NCBI RefSeq assembly: GCF_037975245.1
Contig: NC_092572.1
Coordinates: forward strand, 10,551,769 to 10,615,768
Length of the DNA: 64,000 bases
From: Apostichopus japonicus
Taxonomy: Eukaryota > Echinodermata > Holothuroidea > Aspidochirotida > Stichopodidae
Direction of reading: 5' to 3'
A program made the translations under genes and the position numbers. This document shows, one piece after another, positions 47,995 through 60,500 of the stretch; positions within the stretch are counted from its first letter, which is position 1; each line of letters starts with the position of its first letter. The notes beneath the pieces are model-generated. The model had not been told where the DNA came from and did no database searches. It saw nothing but the letters and a program-made list of their open reading frames with translations.

Positions 47995-50377
47995 CACCTA
48001 ATCTTGGGATCTAACTCAATGATTCATTCAGACTCTCTCTTTTCTTCTCTTACTTCATTTAAGATCCTTAAATGACTATTCCACCAGCTGACCTGTAATT
48101 ACTAGATACCAAGAAAAGTCCTCAAAAGCAACTATAAAAAAGATCTTACAATAAAAACAGCCCTCTTTCAACTGGGAAGTCGAACAGGTTGTTAAACACT
48201 CAGGACTACGGCCACTGTATAGTAGTAAACAGAAGATAAATACATGGGTCTGCCTTACTGTACATTATTCAGTACTAAGGCTAATTTACTCAGTACAGTA
48301 TGCTCATAGGGAAAGGCATTGAGCTGTTTTTCTGTGCAGTTCTTTCCTAGGCCAGTGAGTAATTTGCAAATTCCATAACATTTTGGACATTAGAATAGAG
48401 ATGAGATTTTTGGAAATGGGGAAATGGGTACAGAGGGGTAAGGCAAAAGTGAGGTTGTTTAAAGAGTAACATTGAGACATCCTTGACAACTGTTGATACT
48501 GTAGCTGTATAAATTATATTAAAAACATGTTTAATATGATCAAAATATTTTAATTTCTTCCAACCAGTTTTGACCCCGACCCCCCCCCCCCTCTCATACA
48601 GCCCTCCACCACTGCAATCCGCATGGTTCTCCTTCCGGTACCTCTTCCTGACAATTATTACCTCAAGTCCCAAAAACAAGCATTTCATTTTTGAAACCTG
48701 TCTCCCCTCCCTCCCTTCCCCCCCCCCCATTTGTTCCTCCTCCTTCATTCATCCTTCCACGTTTCCAATCTAATTAGGTCACAGGTCAAACTGGGCCGAG
48801 AAAGTACATCATGGAAAATTACGACACAGTTTTGGACGACGACAACGATACCACTCGCAAAAAAAAAAAAAGAGAAAAAAAAGCGTCCTAGGTTTACTAT
48901 ATGTATGCCACTTGAGCTTCAAGATATCTTTGCAAACAAGGAGAACTTTTTTTCATTTCGTCTGAACGGCGCTCTATACTGCACAGACGTCGGCCACATA
49001 CATCCTCATGCGACCGGCGGCCGAGATTAAAATTCTGTCGTACATTTCATAGTTTTACTGGGGTCTTGTCTTGAGCGCCAGGCTCTTGAGATGGAAGATA
49101 GGGAAAATATGGAAGGAGGAATTTGACATACTTTAATCAAAGCCGCACTTGAAAATCATGACGCATGCACAAACATGTCAATTTAAAAACCCTCCGGCAA
49201 ATCCTGACTGAGGATAATCATTTTAGAGGTACTTTTTGGTCGTGACAATGGCATGAAATGACATTGCAGGAAACCTCATTCGTTAATTTGGGGAAAGATA
49301 AAACACACCACATGTCACCAGTTATCAAAAAAAGTCATAAAAACGTTTCCGTTTGTTTTCTTGATGAGATAAACCGATGATCGTCATGGTGATCGATGAT
49401 GACATTTATATACTCAAATCAATAATGGTATTTGGTTAAATCAGAAGATTTGAAGACAGAAACGAACAGCATCTTTCTTATACTAAAATCGAATACTGAA
49501 TCCTTCCTCCTAGTAAAGAAAATCACACCTCCCATACTTCTGATATATATCATATCAATACTAGCTAATATAATGTTAATGACAGGAGTCAGGGGGACTA
49601 TTGCCCAACACTCCCACCCCCACCCAATCCCCCACCCCCCCTTCCATTACTTTCACAGCAATGGTTTTCATGCAGGTACAATGTCAGCAGTTCCAACAAC
49701 ACTGCTCACTGGTTTAACTCCATACCCAAACCCTTTTTAATAAATAAACGAGAAACAAAATTACAAAGAATCAAAGATGATGTGGGGCCCACTGATGTCA
49801 TGTTTAGACTTGATCAAGTCTTCTGCCTTGTATGTGATAGTCTGTGATAGTGACAGTGATCTGTGATAGTCTCCCAAATGGAATAAGAATTTTCCTAGCT
49901 GTTTGGGGAATGAGTTACAGTATTTAAGACAGTTATCTCTGACACATAGACCAATGATGTTTGGGTTTGTGTCTCTTGTAAGGGCAGAATAAGGATTTGA
50001 GGGATATCCAACTTGTTTCAATAAATATTACAAGTTATGACTTGGTCGGAATAAGTTTTCACAAAATTTCAAACCAAAATGAAAATTGCAAGTTAATGCA
50101 CATACAGTACTACCTCTTTCCCTAAAACACAACACATTTCCAACGGGCGACGGGCGAGAAAACATTCATGATGGCAAGGACGAAACTCACGACCTGACTA
50201 ATAAATTTATAACTCCTACACAGCGCTGTCTATTCTGTGCAATATTGCCTCCGTGATTCTTGAATGGCATCAATTGGGCGAATAAAAGTAAATATATACA
50301 CCAATAATCCACAATAGCTGCAAAACTTGACACCTGTGGATATTGACATATTCCTTATCGAGTGAAATGGAGCGTAC
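47995..50377. other. Noncoding stretch with C-tracts and a short basic-acidic frame
   Basis: C-runs at 48580-48591 and 48718-48728. From ATG at 48823 a 26-codon frame reads MENYDTVLDDDN and then a Lys/Arg run ending at a TAG near 48892. It is short and A-run driven, so it is not called as a gene. A small TGTGATAGT duplication lies at 49835-49872. A C-rich tract lies at 49608-49645. Confidence 0.4.
48776..48788 (+). promoter_or_regulatory. Perfect DR1 (AGGTCA-C-AGGTCA)
   Basis: A perfect DR1 outside any obvious GACCTTTGACC repeat. It lies 35 bp upstream of the short ATG frame at 48823. Confidence 0.4.
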
Positions 50378-50534
50378 CTCCCAAACTCAAATCCACTTCC
50401 AAGACTTTTATAGAAAAAACCTTGATCGTTGCCTCCTGTCATTGGATTTGACTGGCTGTATTGTTCGCCCGCATTGTTCCACTCGTACCAACTCGTAAAA
50501 TTTCCCACCGCAGTCACAAAAGTTGGGGCGGTAC
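50378..50534 (-). CDS. Possible internal exon, minus strand
   Basis: Bounded on the minus strand by acceptor TAATGCCTTGTAG and donor GGGAG|GTACGC, this 157-bp block is open in one frame. Two bases complete a split Gly codon, then 51 codons follow, and the exon ends inside an Arg codon. The peptide begins TAPTFVTAVGNFTSWYEW, is rich in Gly, Asn and Ser, holds a possible N-glycosylation site (NFT), and reads like an extracellular domain. The WYEW motif distantly recalls WxxW (mucin/CILP-type) domains, but this is a guess. The frame runs on to a stop at 50230, so an unspliced end is also possible. Confidence 0.33.
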
Positions 50535-51863
50535 CTACAAGGCATTACATACACATTGTGTCATTGTGCTTTAGTGAGGCGTGCTTGTAAAAGTGGATGA
50601 GTTTTTGGACGAGATTGTCCTGACAGCTTAGATGGCCGAAGGGAACTGTTTTCTTTCTTTCTCTTGTTATTTTCTTGGTGGAGAATATGTATTTATGGTA
50701 ATGTAACAAGACTGCCTCTAACCTGTGTGCAGTTTTGTGTACAGTAGTACAGACCGTGATCAAACATGGGGGTAGGAATTGGAACTAACCTGTGGGATGG
50801 CGAGGAACGGGAGGGGAGAGGAAAAGGAACTTCCGAAGGAGCACGGGTGTGAGGGAATGACAACAATTATTTTTTTATTTAAAAGCAACTTCTTTGGTTG
50901 AGATTATATTTCCCATATTGATCAAATATCTTTTATCCAGATAGTATATTGCAATATGAAGACTAAGGGTTTGGTAAGAAAATTTCCACACACAAAAAAA
51001 AAAAAAAATCAGGGAATTTCTATTTGACGTATGTTCTACTTACAGTATGTTCAAGTTTGTTTCCATAATCGTATCTCTCAACACTACAGCAGTAAAGATG
51101 AATAAATACTTTTCATACTAACAGACAGGCTATGAACCGAAACTTTACAAATGACACCAATGGCAGTATACTGTAAGTAAGACATAGTGGATCTTGTCTC
51201 CAAAATATAAGATTTGTTTCAGAACTATGCAACAAAAAATCCGCCTCATTTACAAAAAAACAGTTAACCAATTGTAGAAAACAATATATTTTCGGTCACA
51301 TCCTCACTTACCTCTCTCCCTCGAGAATTAAAGGAGAGTAGGAGACCTGTTTAAAGTTATTTTTCGCTCATAAATATCTGATCCAGATAAGTCTTGGAAA
51401 ACAGTTTTAACAGTAGCTTGCTGATAATTGTAAATTTATACTTAAATCTTTCTTGAACCCAACTGCAACTTGTCATAGTGTCCATTAGTGGTGGGAAGTT
51501 CAAAACTTTTTTCCACGGGTGCTGTTACCCTTTACTCATTGTCCCCCTTGTGTATGTTTCCCTCAATGAAGTAATTAATAATTTAAATGTTCCACGCAGG
51601 ATGTAAATGCTACATTAAATTTCCTCTTAAAACCTCAATCTAAGAGTACAGTGTATTTCTCAGTCGAAAATTAAGACCGATATAATGACAGTTATCAATA
51701 TTGTTAAATGTCTGTGACCAACTTGTATAGACCACCATGCTGTAGGCTAATGCACGGTATCGGATCACAAAATGCTATGCACAAATGTTATGCAAAATGA
51801 GCAAATTGCTAGGTCAAGTGCAAAGTTGTGTAGTAGTTTGTCTACACAGGGAACCATTTATAT
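50535..51863. other. Noncoding stretch
   Basis: No gene recognised. A T/A-rich patch lies at 50868-50880 and an A-run near 50994-51008. Confidence 0.5.
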
Positions 51864-52201
51864 CAGGGTTTCCCTAACTTTATCCCCCACTAACCCCCTG
51901 TGGATGTCAGAGTTGTCCACGAACCCCAAGTTTTCATCACGATCTGAGTCATTATTATACTATAATACGCATAACAGTGCTTTGTAAAAGATCAAGTTCA
52001 TAGCACTTGTAATAAATTGTAGAGTTTGTCGATAGGTACGACTTTTGTACATTACTAAATTTTATGATATATATATCAGATTTTAGTTCAACATAAAGTA
52101 CTCTAGCTTTGACTTTCAGAAACGTCTCACGAACCCCCTGGGATGGACTCACACACCCCCTGGGGGTTCAGGCACCCCAGTTAGGGAACCCTGATGTACA
52201 T
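51856..52201. mobile_element. Non-autonomous hAT-type element (MITE)
   Basis: The element spans 51864-52193 (330 bp). The left end is CAGGGTTTCCCTAACTT and the inverted right end CAGGGTTCCCTAACT, differing by one T. Next to both ends are clusters of CCCC and GAACCCC (left: TCCACGAACCCC; right: CACGAACCCCCTGGG), the style of hAT elements of the Charlie/MER type. The flanking 8-mers ATTTATAT and ATGTACAT agree at 6 of 8 bases, consistent with a decayed 8-bp target duplication. No transposase frame. Confidence 0.82.
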
Positions 52202-52768
52202 AGTATTTTACAATCACAAAAATTTAGAGGCTTCAAAACTGCTAAACAATATTCGAAACAATTAATTATTCCCTGTTGGAACATAAGATTACAATGTTCC
52301 AAACCATATCAAAGCTCTACTATACACAGTATTTTCTTCTCCTCCAGATATATGCTCAGTGAAAAATATAATTAGCAAAAGTGGAATGTGTTGAAGATAA
52401 AACATACTGTAGTATAGCATTGGTCAGTGGTAGCCTATCATGACACATTGGTAATGACAGTACAGTGTAGGCTACTGTTACTTCATTGTCAAGTGGTAGG
52501 TTAATAGTTTGTTTTGAAAATGTTGACACTTTCCAGGAGATTGATATTCAAATATCTGTCTTAACAAATAAATATAGCAAAACTAATAACATTTCTCCAT
52601 TGATGACCTATTTTCACTGCAGGAGACATACAGTTCTAGTATACATAATATATAATTAGAAAACAGAACTAGGTCCTCCTTTAAGTTTGTTCTATCAAGA
52701 GTTTTAGTAAATCCCTGTGATTATTGATGATCATACAAGAGTGAGAGAGTTACAGAAGCACGTCTTAC
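52194..52768. other. AT-rich noncoding stretch
   Basis: No gene or repeat recognised between the hAT-type element and the minus-strand exon-like blocks. Confidence 0.5.
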
Positions 52769-52842
52769 CTGTCTGTGGCTACACACACACACAGTCGGTT
52801 GCCGCAGATATCACAGGACGAAGATCCTCCTCACATGGTTAC
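52769..52842 (-). other. Possible exon of a spliced transcript, minus strand (second exon)
   Basis: On the minus strand, acceptor TTGTTTTGCCAG and donor GACAG|GTAAGACG bound a 74-bp block. All three frames contain stops, so it would be untranslated or would end translation. It contains a GTGTGTGTGTGT tract. Together with the donor at 53177 it suggests a minus-strand transcript, perhaps a long noncoding RNA or the 5'UTR of a gene further left. Confidence 0.28.
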
Positions 52843-53176
52843 CTGGCAAAACAAACAACACCAGCCAAATATGAACTGACTACTACCACAAATGAGAGAA
52901 ATGAAAAAAAGACATTAACAACAATACAAGTTGACAAGAAAAACAAAAGACTCTATCTACTAGCTGACACCAAAAAAAAGTTTTCTGATCTCTTGTCCTT
53001 TTCGGGAAGAAACCAACCAAAATAATAATATCTTGTTATAGCAACCCTTTCCTCTTTGGAATAGAACAAAAAAACAATTTCCAAATAACCTGTAAAATAT
53101 GAGCTGGAATTTTGTGGCACCTTTATTATACTGCTGCCAACAAGAGTTTAAAACTGCAAATATAAACAGAGATTAC

Positions 53177-53293
53177 CTGGCATGGGAAGAGAGGACGAGA
53201 GCAGGCCTGAGCCTCTGGTTGGATTGATTTACGGTTAGATTTATGGGCAGGCGGAGTGCGCGCCCTACTGGATGTGACAGAGGTCGGCAACAT
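53177..53293 (-). CDS. Possible first coding exon, minus strand
   Basis: An ATG at 53293 opens 39 codons ending exactly at a donor, TGCCAG|GTAATC. The peptide (MLPTSVTSSRARTPPAHK...) is Ser/Pro/Arg-rich and the block is CpG-richer than its surroundings. Joined to the next block on the left (52769-52842) the frame stops after three codons (VTM), giving a 42-residue peptide of unknown nature. More likely a 5' leader than a complete gene. Confidence 0.25.
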
Positions 53294-54244
53294 TCCAACA
53301 GAACAAAACAAGACAACTAACTATGAGCCTAGCAAACACTATAGATATAGATCTTTGGTAAGCTATATATCTATGGTTAGCTATCTGCAGTAGTGGCAGA
53401 GATTATAGGGGGGGGGGGGGGGCAGACTGACTCAAATGACTAAACAGACTATGGACAGCAATGCTCTATATATAATTGGGAAAGCGAGAAGGAAATATTG
53501 AAGAAAGGATCAACACCCTCTCTCAATCTGATAAAGCAATTCAGATCGTTTACGGAAAACGGAAGGGAGGGAGAGAAGAACCAAATTATTGCCATCCTGG
53601 ATGTGAAGATATGGGCGCCTTCTGTCCCAGAATGTAAACAGAGCGATGTGCAGTCAAATATTTTCTACAAATTGTCAAAACAATTTTTAAGAATGAATTT
53701 GGGATTGATTTTCTGGACCAGTGTAGGAAACCGCTTTTTTTTCTTACATTTTTTTTTTTTTTTTTGGGGGGGGGGCTTTTGTAGGATACTACATCTAATA
53801 TTTATTTAGTACTTTGAGATTGTATTATAAAATTTAGATATAATGATTAATATATCATGTATCATGTGATATTAATATCAAAGGCTTGCAGGAAAAAAAT
53901 TGAAAACTTTTGGCAACTTTATATCACCCTTGTAATGTTGTGGAGGCAGTGTTGATTTACCTTGAGTTAAAAACAATATATTTCAAAAAATACAAAAATT
54001 TGTTAAAACTAAAATTATGCTAATGATCTGTATTGTAATGGCAAATAAACTAGAAAGCCACAAGGCTTAGTATTTTGTAGATTTACAAGCAATATTTCCT
54101 GTTTTGACTAATACTGTTTCAAACGGTCAGCAAGATACAGTACTGTACTTGCACTGATATGGACATGCCTAAGAAGTACAATATGAAGTTTCACCCAAGC
54201 TATAGTCTTTGAGTTACAATCATGTTGATGAGAAGTTTATACTT
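53294..54244. other. Noncoding stretch with G- and T-tracts
   Basis: A G-run of 15 lies at 53408-53422; a T-run followed by a G-run of 10 lies at 53749-53775. The 103-codon frame at 53498-53809 ends in that tract and is unrecognised. Confidence 0.5.
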
Positions 54245-54279
54245 TGACCTCTAATGACCTCAAATGACCTGTGTGACCT
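54245..54279 (-). promoter_or_regulatory. Four-fold TGACCT array (DR4-DR4-DR3)
   Basis: TGACCT at 54245, 54255, 54265 and 54274, with spacers of 4, 4 and 3 bases. On the minus strand these are four perfect AGGTCA half-sites in one direction. A further DR4 (54406-54421) lies 130 bp away. The context (AAGTTTATACTTTGACCTC) resembles the compound repeat of 19.4-21.9 kb. Confidence 0.5.
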
Positions 54280-54405
54280 ACTGTACACACAAAGCAATTA
54301 GCAAGTACTCCACTAAGATGGATCTATTAAATACTAAGTACTGTACAAATTTGCTGTATTCAGTTATGCTTTTGATATTTATATTGTGTTCAGCTTTTCA
54401 GATTC

Positions 54406-54421
54406 TGACCTCTGTTGACCT
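54406..54421 (-). promoter_or_regulatory. DR4 of TGACCT half-sites
   Basis: TGACCT-N4-TGACCT (spacer CTGT), followed by AAATGACTT, a degraded third half-site. Confidence 0.45.
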
Positions 54422-55120
54422 CAAATGACTTTTAAGATCCACCATTTTCCATATGGGAGTCTTGCACTAAAGCAAATCATACATACAGTACCAAGTATCC
54501 AATTTGGCCATCATATACTTGAGGAATGTAGAACTTAACTTCATGTATGTACATGTAGTTAACTGTGTTTGCAAGGAGTGTCACATACACACAGACACAC
54601 ACAAATGCAAAAATAAAAATACAAACACCATCACAACCACATAGATTCCTTATGCCTCCCCATCAAGGAATCAACAATTTTCAGATATTCAATACTACTG
54701 TAGGTGATCCTTTGCATTGCAAAGGGTACATGAATAGACTTCTTCACAATAGTATTGTTAACGGTTGAATGTTAATGCCCTTATGACAATAGGTCTACTG
54801 AAAATCAAGCACTCTTTAAATATAAAGCCCTAGAAGCACCTGGCTACTTCAAATGCCACATGTATGTAGCCCAGCCATCTGTTTTCTCCCATGTTATCAA
54901 CTTACTCCAAAAGTTAATCCTTTTGAAAAAGTGCTTTTCTCGGAGGATTCAGTAGTGTCAGTAAGGTATCATGTACTGTACATATATATAGTTGCCAGAT
55001 GCTTGAACTAGTACTGCAGTATATTTAAATACACAGAACTTTGTGACTCACCAGCGGAGAAATAATCTCCTGGCTATTGGTCTTTGTCCGATGAATTTGC
55101 AAGAGTTACGGAATACAAGT
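54422..55120. other. AT-rich noncoding stretch
   Basis: Short CA-rich patch at 54585-54605. No gene recognised. Confidence 0.5.
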
Positions 55121-55225
55121 GTCCGATGATATGTCCGCAGCTAGCGATCCCTGACGTCCGATGATATGTCCGCAGCTAGCGATCCCTGGTTTCCGAGTAT
55201 ATGTCCGCAGCTAGTGATCCCTGGT
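55121..55225. repeat. Tandem repeat, three 35-bp units, CpG-rich
   Basis: Units 55121-55155, 55156-55190 and 55191-55225. Shared parts are GTCCGATGATATGTCCGCAG and CTAGCGATCCCTG. Units one and two differ only at the last two bases; unit three has several changes. A stray GTCCGATGA lies upstream at about 55086. The unit is CpG-rich in an AT-rich setting. With no spacers it is not a CRISPR array. Confidence 0.93.
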
Positions 55226-57480
55226 GGGCTTTCTGCGAAATTGGAAAGATGGAAAGACTGATGGTTCGAATACCATAACAGTAAATTCTCCTTTGATCCA
55301 ATAATATATATTAATTAATATTTGTATACATACATATATAGATATTTCTGTGGGTGGGTGAGGGGTAAAGTCTACTAATTGAACACAAATCATCTGCCTA
55401 TAAAAACACCCATTTAAAGCTTGCTTTTGTGTGATGATCTTTACTTTGTAATTTAGTATCATTCAAAGTGATCCTATATTTGGGTACTAGGTCAGCTAGT
55501 TCCTGTTTATAACACCATGCCAACAAGCGATGCTGCTATTTGGTATTTTCATCCCACATTTATATATAAACCCACCAAGTTTCTATCACCACGAAGTTCA
55601 AAACTGACTATAAGCGCTTTAGAACTGTTTATCAACAGTGAAGTTTCAAGTATCATTTGAACCCAAATACTCATCAACATGTACAGAATAGATGCCATGA
55701 CTTCTTACTGTAAATATACCACATTTATCTTCCTCTCTACATAGATCCCCCATATATATATCTATAGATGTGCTTCAAGCTCCCACCATAACAAGAGTTC
55801 ATAGTGTGAGATTGTGGTGGTTTGATTGCTATCTGGCTTCAGTGCTAGGCTAGCATCCATTACTGTCAGGCAAGTGAGTTATGATCCCAATACCATCATA
55901 TAAACAACATCTTTATCTCCTTGCTCCTAACACAAAAGTTGCTAAGAAGAGAGGCAGCATGAAGATAAGCTCTTTGGGGTTCGTGACTAAACAGGGCTCA
56001 TCTTCGTGCCGCAAGGGTAATAAAATTACATCGTTTAGTGGGGTCTAGATCACAGGTAGGGCTGTATCCAAGGAGAGATAGGAGGAGCCGCTAATTCACA
56101 AGAGGAGTGGAAACAGGTAGTATCCAAACAGACCTGAGTATAAGGTGGCACATACTCCATACTGTACTCTATATCAATCCACCTACACTGAGTGTTCTCC
56201 ATCTGGAAAGGTACCAAAAGGCATCAGGAAAAAACTTCTTTTTTGATATGTTATCAAACAAAGTCTTAATTTTTTTTTTTTTTTTGTGCGTGGATGTCAT
56301 AGTACACAAATGGTAAAAAATGTTGTATGAAAATTGGGTCAATTGAGGCAATTTTAGACCACTTTTAGGCCTCCCAGGAGCAGTGTACGAATATCGTCTA
56401 CTACTTAGTAAAGACGTATGTTAAATACAAGAGACGAAAACGTCGGGATCTTATGGCTAGAAATCTTCATACTCATGATACGGAAATTTGCATGTGCCGT
56501 GAAAACTTGTCAGCTATCCTGCAGTGATGGGTGGGATTTAAATGTGAGAACTTCTACAAGGTCTCCAAAGATACCACATAACTTTGATGATTTAGTGTAT
56601 AAGTCAATGGGGCTATGATATGGAGTATGCTACCTTAAAATGAAGGCGATCTCATGCACCCAAGGGTTAGTCGACACACCGCCCATACTGAGGTTTGTAT
56701 GGTAAGCATACAGTATGCACACAACTGTCCAAGTATCATGAAATCCATGGAATTGCATCTTAGTCCATTTTACACCATTCAAGCAGTGTGCGAGACTTGT
56801 GTAAATATAGACCAACACTTCAACCATATAACCACATAAAAGCTCACATTAACCACAGAATATGTCTAATTGTCCATAGATTAAACATGGCAACAACCAT
56901 TAAGATTTCCGGTTCAAACACCCTTCAAGACACTAATCCCCTTGACCTACAGTAGTACTGCATTTAGTAAATGCTGCTATAGGCAGTGTTTTTGAGTTCA
57001 GACTTCAGACATTGAGTTTGTCATTTCTGGTTTGCAAAAATTAGGAAACTGGGTTTGCTTGTTGTTTCGATAGCTTTGTGAAATAACTTTGTTTTACTGC
57101 AACAAGTGCAATGATTTTACAGTAAGTATATTAAATATATTACAATGGTACCAATTCAACTTAAAAATGAAATGATATGATATTATATATATTTAATTAT
57201 ATATATATATGCATTTAATGTTAATGATAAACTAGCAACATTATTTTAATATACCAAGACAGTGCTTCAAACATGGAAAATATTATTTCATACAGCTTAA
57301 AGCTTCATATAGCTTTCGTGAACCATGTATTAATTAATGTATAGTGTGTAATTTATATGACATATCTATTTTCCTCAATTTTTACGATCACTGCACTTTA
57401 TCTTGGGTCTTCTTGAAAACAAAGTTTAAACATAACACCAGCTACAGTTATATATATATATTCATATACATATATATTAA
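55226..57480. other. AT-rich noncoding stretch
   Basis: No gene recognised. A T-run lies at 56270-56285. The overlapping frames at 56630-56839 on both strands have no recognisable domain. Confidence 0.5.
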
Positions 57481-57483
57481 TAT

Positions 57484-57486
57484 ATA

Positions 57487-57542
<56 letters not shown>
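57484..57542. repeat. TA dinucleotide microsatellite
   Basis: A nearly pure TA run of about 50 bp, preceded by ATATATTAATATATATC. Further short TA runs lie at 57181-57210 and 57449-57460. Confidence 0.97.
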
Positions 57543-57545
<3 letters not shown>

Positions 57546-60500
57546 GACGGTCACATAAAAAAGTTCAGCCCACTCAACAAACAAGCAGACACCCACCCTT
57601 TGTCATAACACTAATATCTATAGGTAGGCCTACACCTTGAAACTGTGTTGCTATGTGTATCCTATCATAAAGTTATCAACAGACACAAAGACAGTAACAA
57701 CCACAGCCTCAGCATAGTTTTGTAACTGTGTCCCTCTATGACATGTTGGTTCTGAAACAAACACCAGGTGAAAACTATAAAAAAAAAATATATATAAAAA
57801 CAATCTCTTCCTGTCAAATCCAAGAACCGTTTACAACTGATCAAACATCGCAAGTTACACAAGTCAATGTCTCGGGTTATGTCACCTATGGAGGATCTGA
57901 CGATGTCGATTTCCTTTTCCTGCACTCGATAAATGTCAACTAGCTGCTGGATATGTTTATGTATCCGAACACAGAGGGGTAGGGGTGGGCGGGCGGAGGG
58001 GATAGGAGTACATGAAGAGTATAAATGTGTTCCCGGTAAAAGTTTTAACACAGGACCTGTGGCAAACCCCAAAATATGAGAACATTTCATGTGACTGAAA
58101 TGACAGGACAAGTGCCTTTTACTATAAAAAAAAAAAAAAACTGCAGGTGTTTTTGAAGCCGTTAAGCCGAAGGAGTAAGTGTAACATTGCCAAAATACTT
58201 CGCAAAAACAGTGCCATAAAAAGCTTTCTACAGTATGGTAGGTCACATCAACTGGAGTTTACACATACAAATTTTGACAAGTTATTACAAAATGCATACT
58301 TGGATCCCACCCCCCTCTTCCCAACCCCACCCCTCACCAACAAATGTCATTTTTAATGTAACATATTGTCTTTGGATGCCATCATTGTTTACCATAGAAA
58401 CAAAATAGAATTTCTGGTTATTGGAAAAAACAAAACTTACCTCTTGGTTATATGCTTACTGTATGGTACAGTCTGTCCCCAAAAGAAAATATTGATTCCT
58501 ATTTCAGGGGTATTGTATTATCCTAGATAGTTATTATCCCTTACATATCTCCTTGTTTATCCTCTTGTTTATCCCCTTTTAATCCCCTAAGATAGTACAA
58601 GGAACAGATCATATGTCAGAGCTCTCTGTAAAATAACAAATTGTCTTCATTTCGACGCCTTAGAAATCTTACCTTCCCAACTTATTTGTGACCTACACCT
58701 ATAGGCAGGACCCCCTTTCCCCTCCCCTATTCCCCCACTTCCTCCCAACCCTAAGGTTTGAGATTGGGGTGGGCCAGGAGTCAGAATAAATTTCAGTGGT
58801 GTTGAAAATGTCATATGGCAGCACTACGCAAGCCAATTAACAATAAGTGCCCAAAAAGTTACTGACCCATTGCTCTCCCTTTCCCCACAGCCCGCAACAC
58901 CCCCTCCATCCAATGGTGGCACCCTGTGATATAATTGTACTTTTTCAAACTGAATGAACCCTGCACATATAAAAGCACACTTACCACTGTAAGTATATAT
59001 ATATGCATGTGGCATGAAGGAATCCAGTTACCATGGAAACCTCTACCATTTTCAAAAAGGTCACCTTTTTGTTTGAAACCTTCAAAAATAGTATAAATTA
59101 TTGACTTCAACCACTTCCTCTGACAAACTTAAAACTTTTGTCTCTGATTCTTTGTCTATCTTTTTTTATCCTCCTTTTTTTTTTATTAAATAGAATTATA
59201 TCCAACAAAAAAATGTCTCTAAGTTGTCTTTAAACTGAAGAATTCACCTTGATATTGAAAATACATAAACATGTCACATATTTCCCAGGGTTATAAAGCT
59301 TATCAAATAAGCTTGGATGGGTTGGGCAAGGTGAAATGGGATGGCAAGGTTGAGGAGTTGGCAGAATATTACAGTGCTATAAATCAATCCATTTTAAGCA
59401 GAATTTGACTTTAATCTACATAAGAGATAAATCCTTAATTTAGCAATACCCATATATATATATATCAATAAATCTATTGACCCTATAGCACCAGGTGTTT
59501 AAAAGAAGGAGAAGAAACCAACAAGTGATTTGTAGAGTCCACACACAAAGTGCACAATTCTTGTGACATTTTTCTTCTTTTTTCCTCTCCTTGTTTCTTT
59601 GACATGTGTGTGTGTGCGTGATTTTGGTGTTCGTTTCTGCATCATAGTAAATGATATCAATTTAACGTACTGGATTTTTCGCTCCTTTGACTTAATTTTA
59701 CTTTTTTTCGATTTTTGGTTTCCTTTCTTCTTGTCTTTATGTTCACAGATAAGAATGATTTACTAAGAAAAGCAAAACAAAACGGAACTGAAAAATCGAC
59801 AAAATTGATATATACAGTACCATGATACATACAGCCAACATGATACATATACAACACACATCATTCATGGCACAGATCATGGACCTTAACCAGTTTGGTA
59901 CATTTCCATGGCAACAACAAGTTCAAATAATTTAATAATAGTCATCTTACATGTTGCGATTCATTTTACGCTCTTTCATTAAAGCATTAATTTATTGCCC
60001 ACAGCTGTTTCTTTTAACCAACAATACCACAAGAACCATCTCTTTCCATGTTTACAAATTATAATTTTTATCACCAAATAGCTTTAACTTAATCTACATC
60101 ACAATAAATGCTGAAAACATTCTCAGTCTATGAAGCTAGAGCATTTATTAAACTTGCTCGCCCTCCCTACATGTGAGAACCTACACATACAGTAATTAGT
60201 CAATTATGATGTAACATTTAGGTTACTCCATTACTGATGTGTATGTTTTTTAAACAAAATTTCAAAAAAATAACGAAAAAATCAAACAGCAACTTACAAG
60301 TCTTTCTTTCAAGGTAATATGATGAGGTACGTACGAATATATTCCCAAATAATAATCCAAGGAAAAGGCCTGGAAAATCGCAGCAAAGTTAATATCCAGC
60401 TTTCAAAGATTCCACAAGAAATATCGTGTACCCTTACGTTTGTATTGTAAAACTTTAGTCAGAGTTGCACAAACTTGTCATTGTATTGGACACTAAAATC

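Noticed and set aside
48823-48893. Small protein starting MENYDTVLDDDN
   Set aside because: Only 26 codons, with half of it a Lys run from an A-tract; no other support.
55121-55225. CRISPR array
   Set aside because: Repeats are directly adjacent with no spacers, and the DNA is animal in character.
57665-58246. Longest open frame (193 codons, minus strand) as a gene
   Set aside because: It runs through an A-tract and AT-rich DNA, is rich in Phe, Leu and Cys without any domain, and a plus-strand frame overlaps it. Likely chance.
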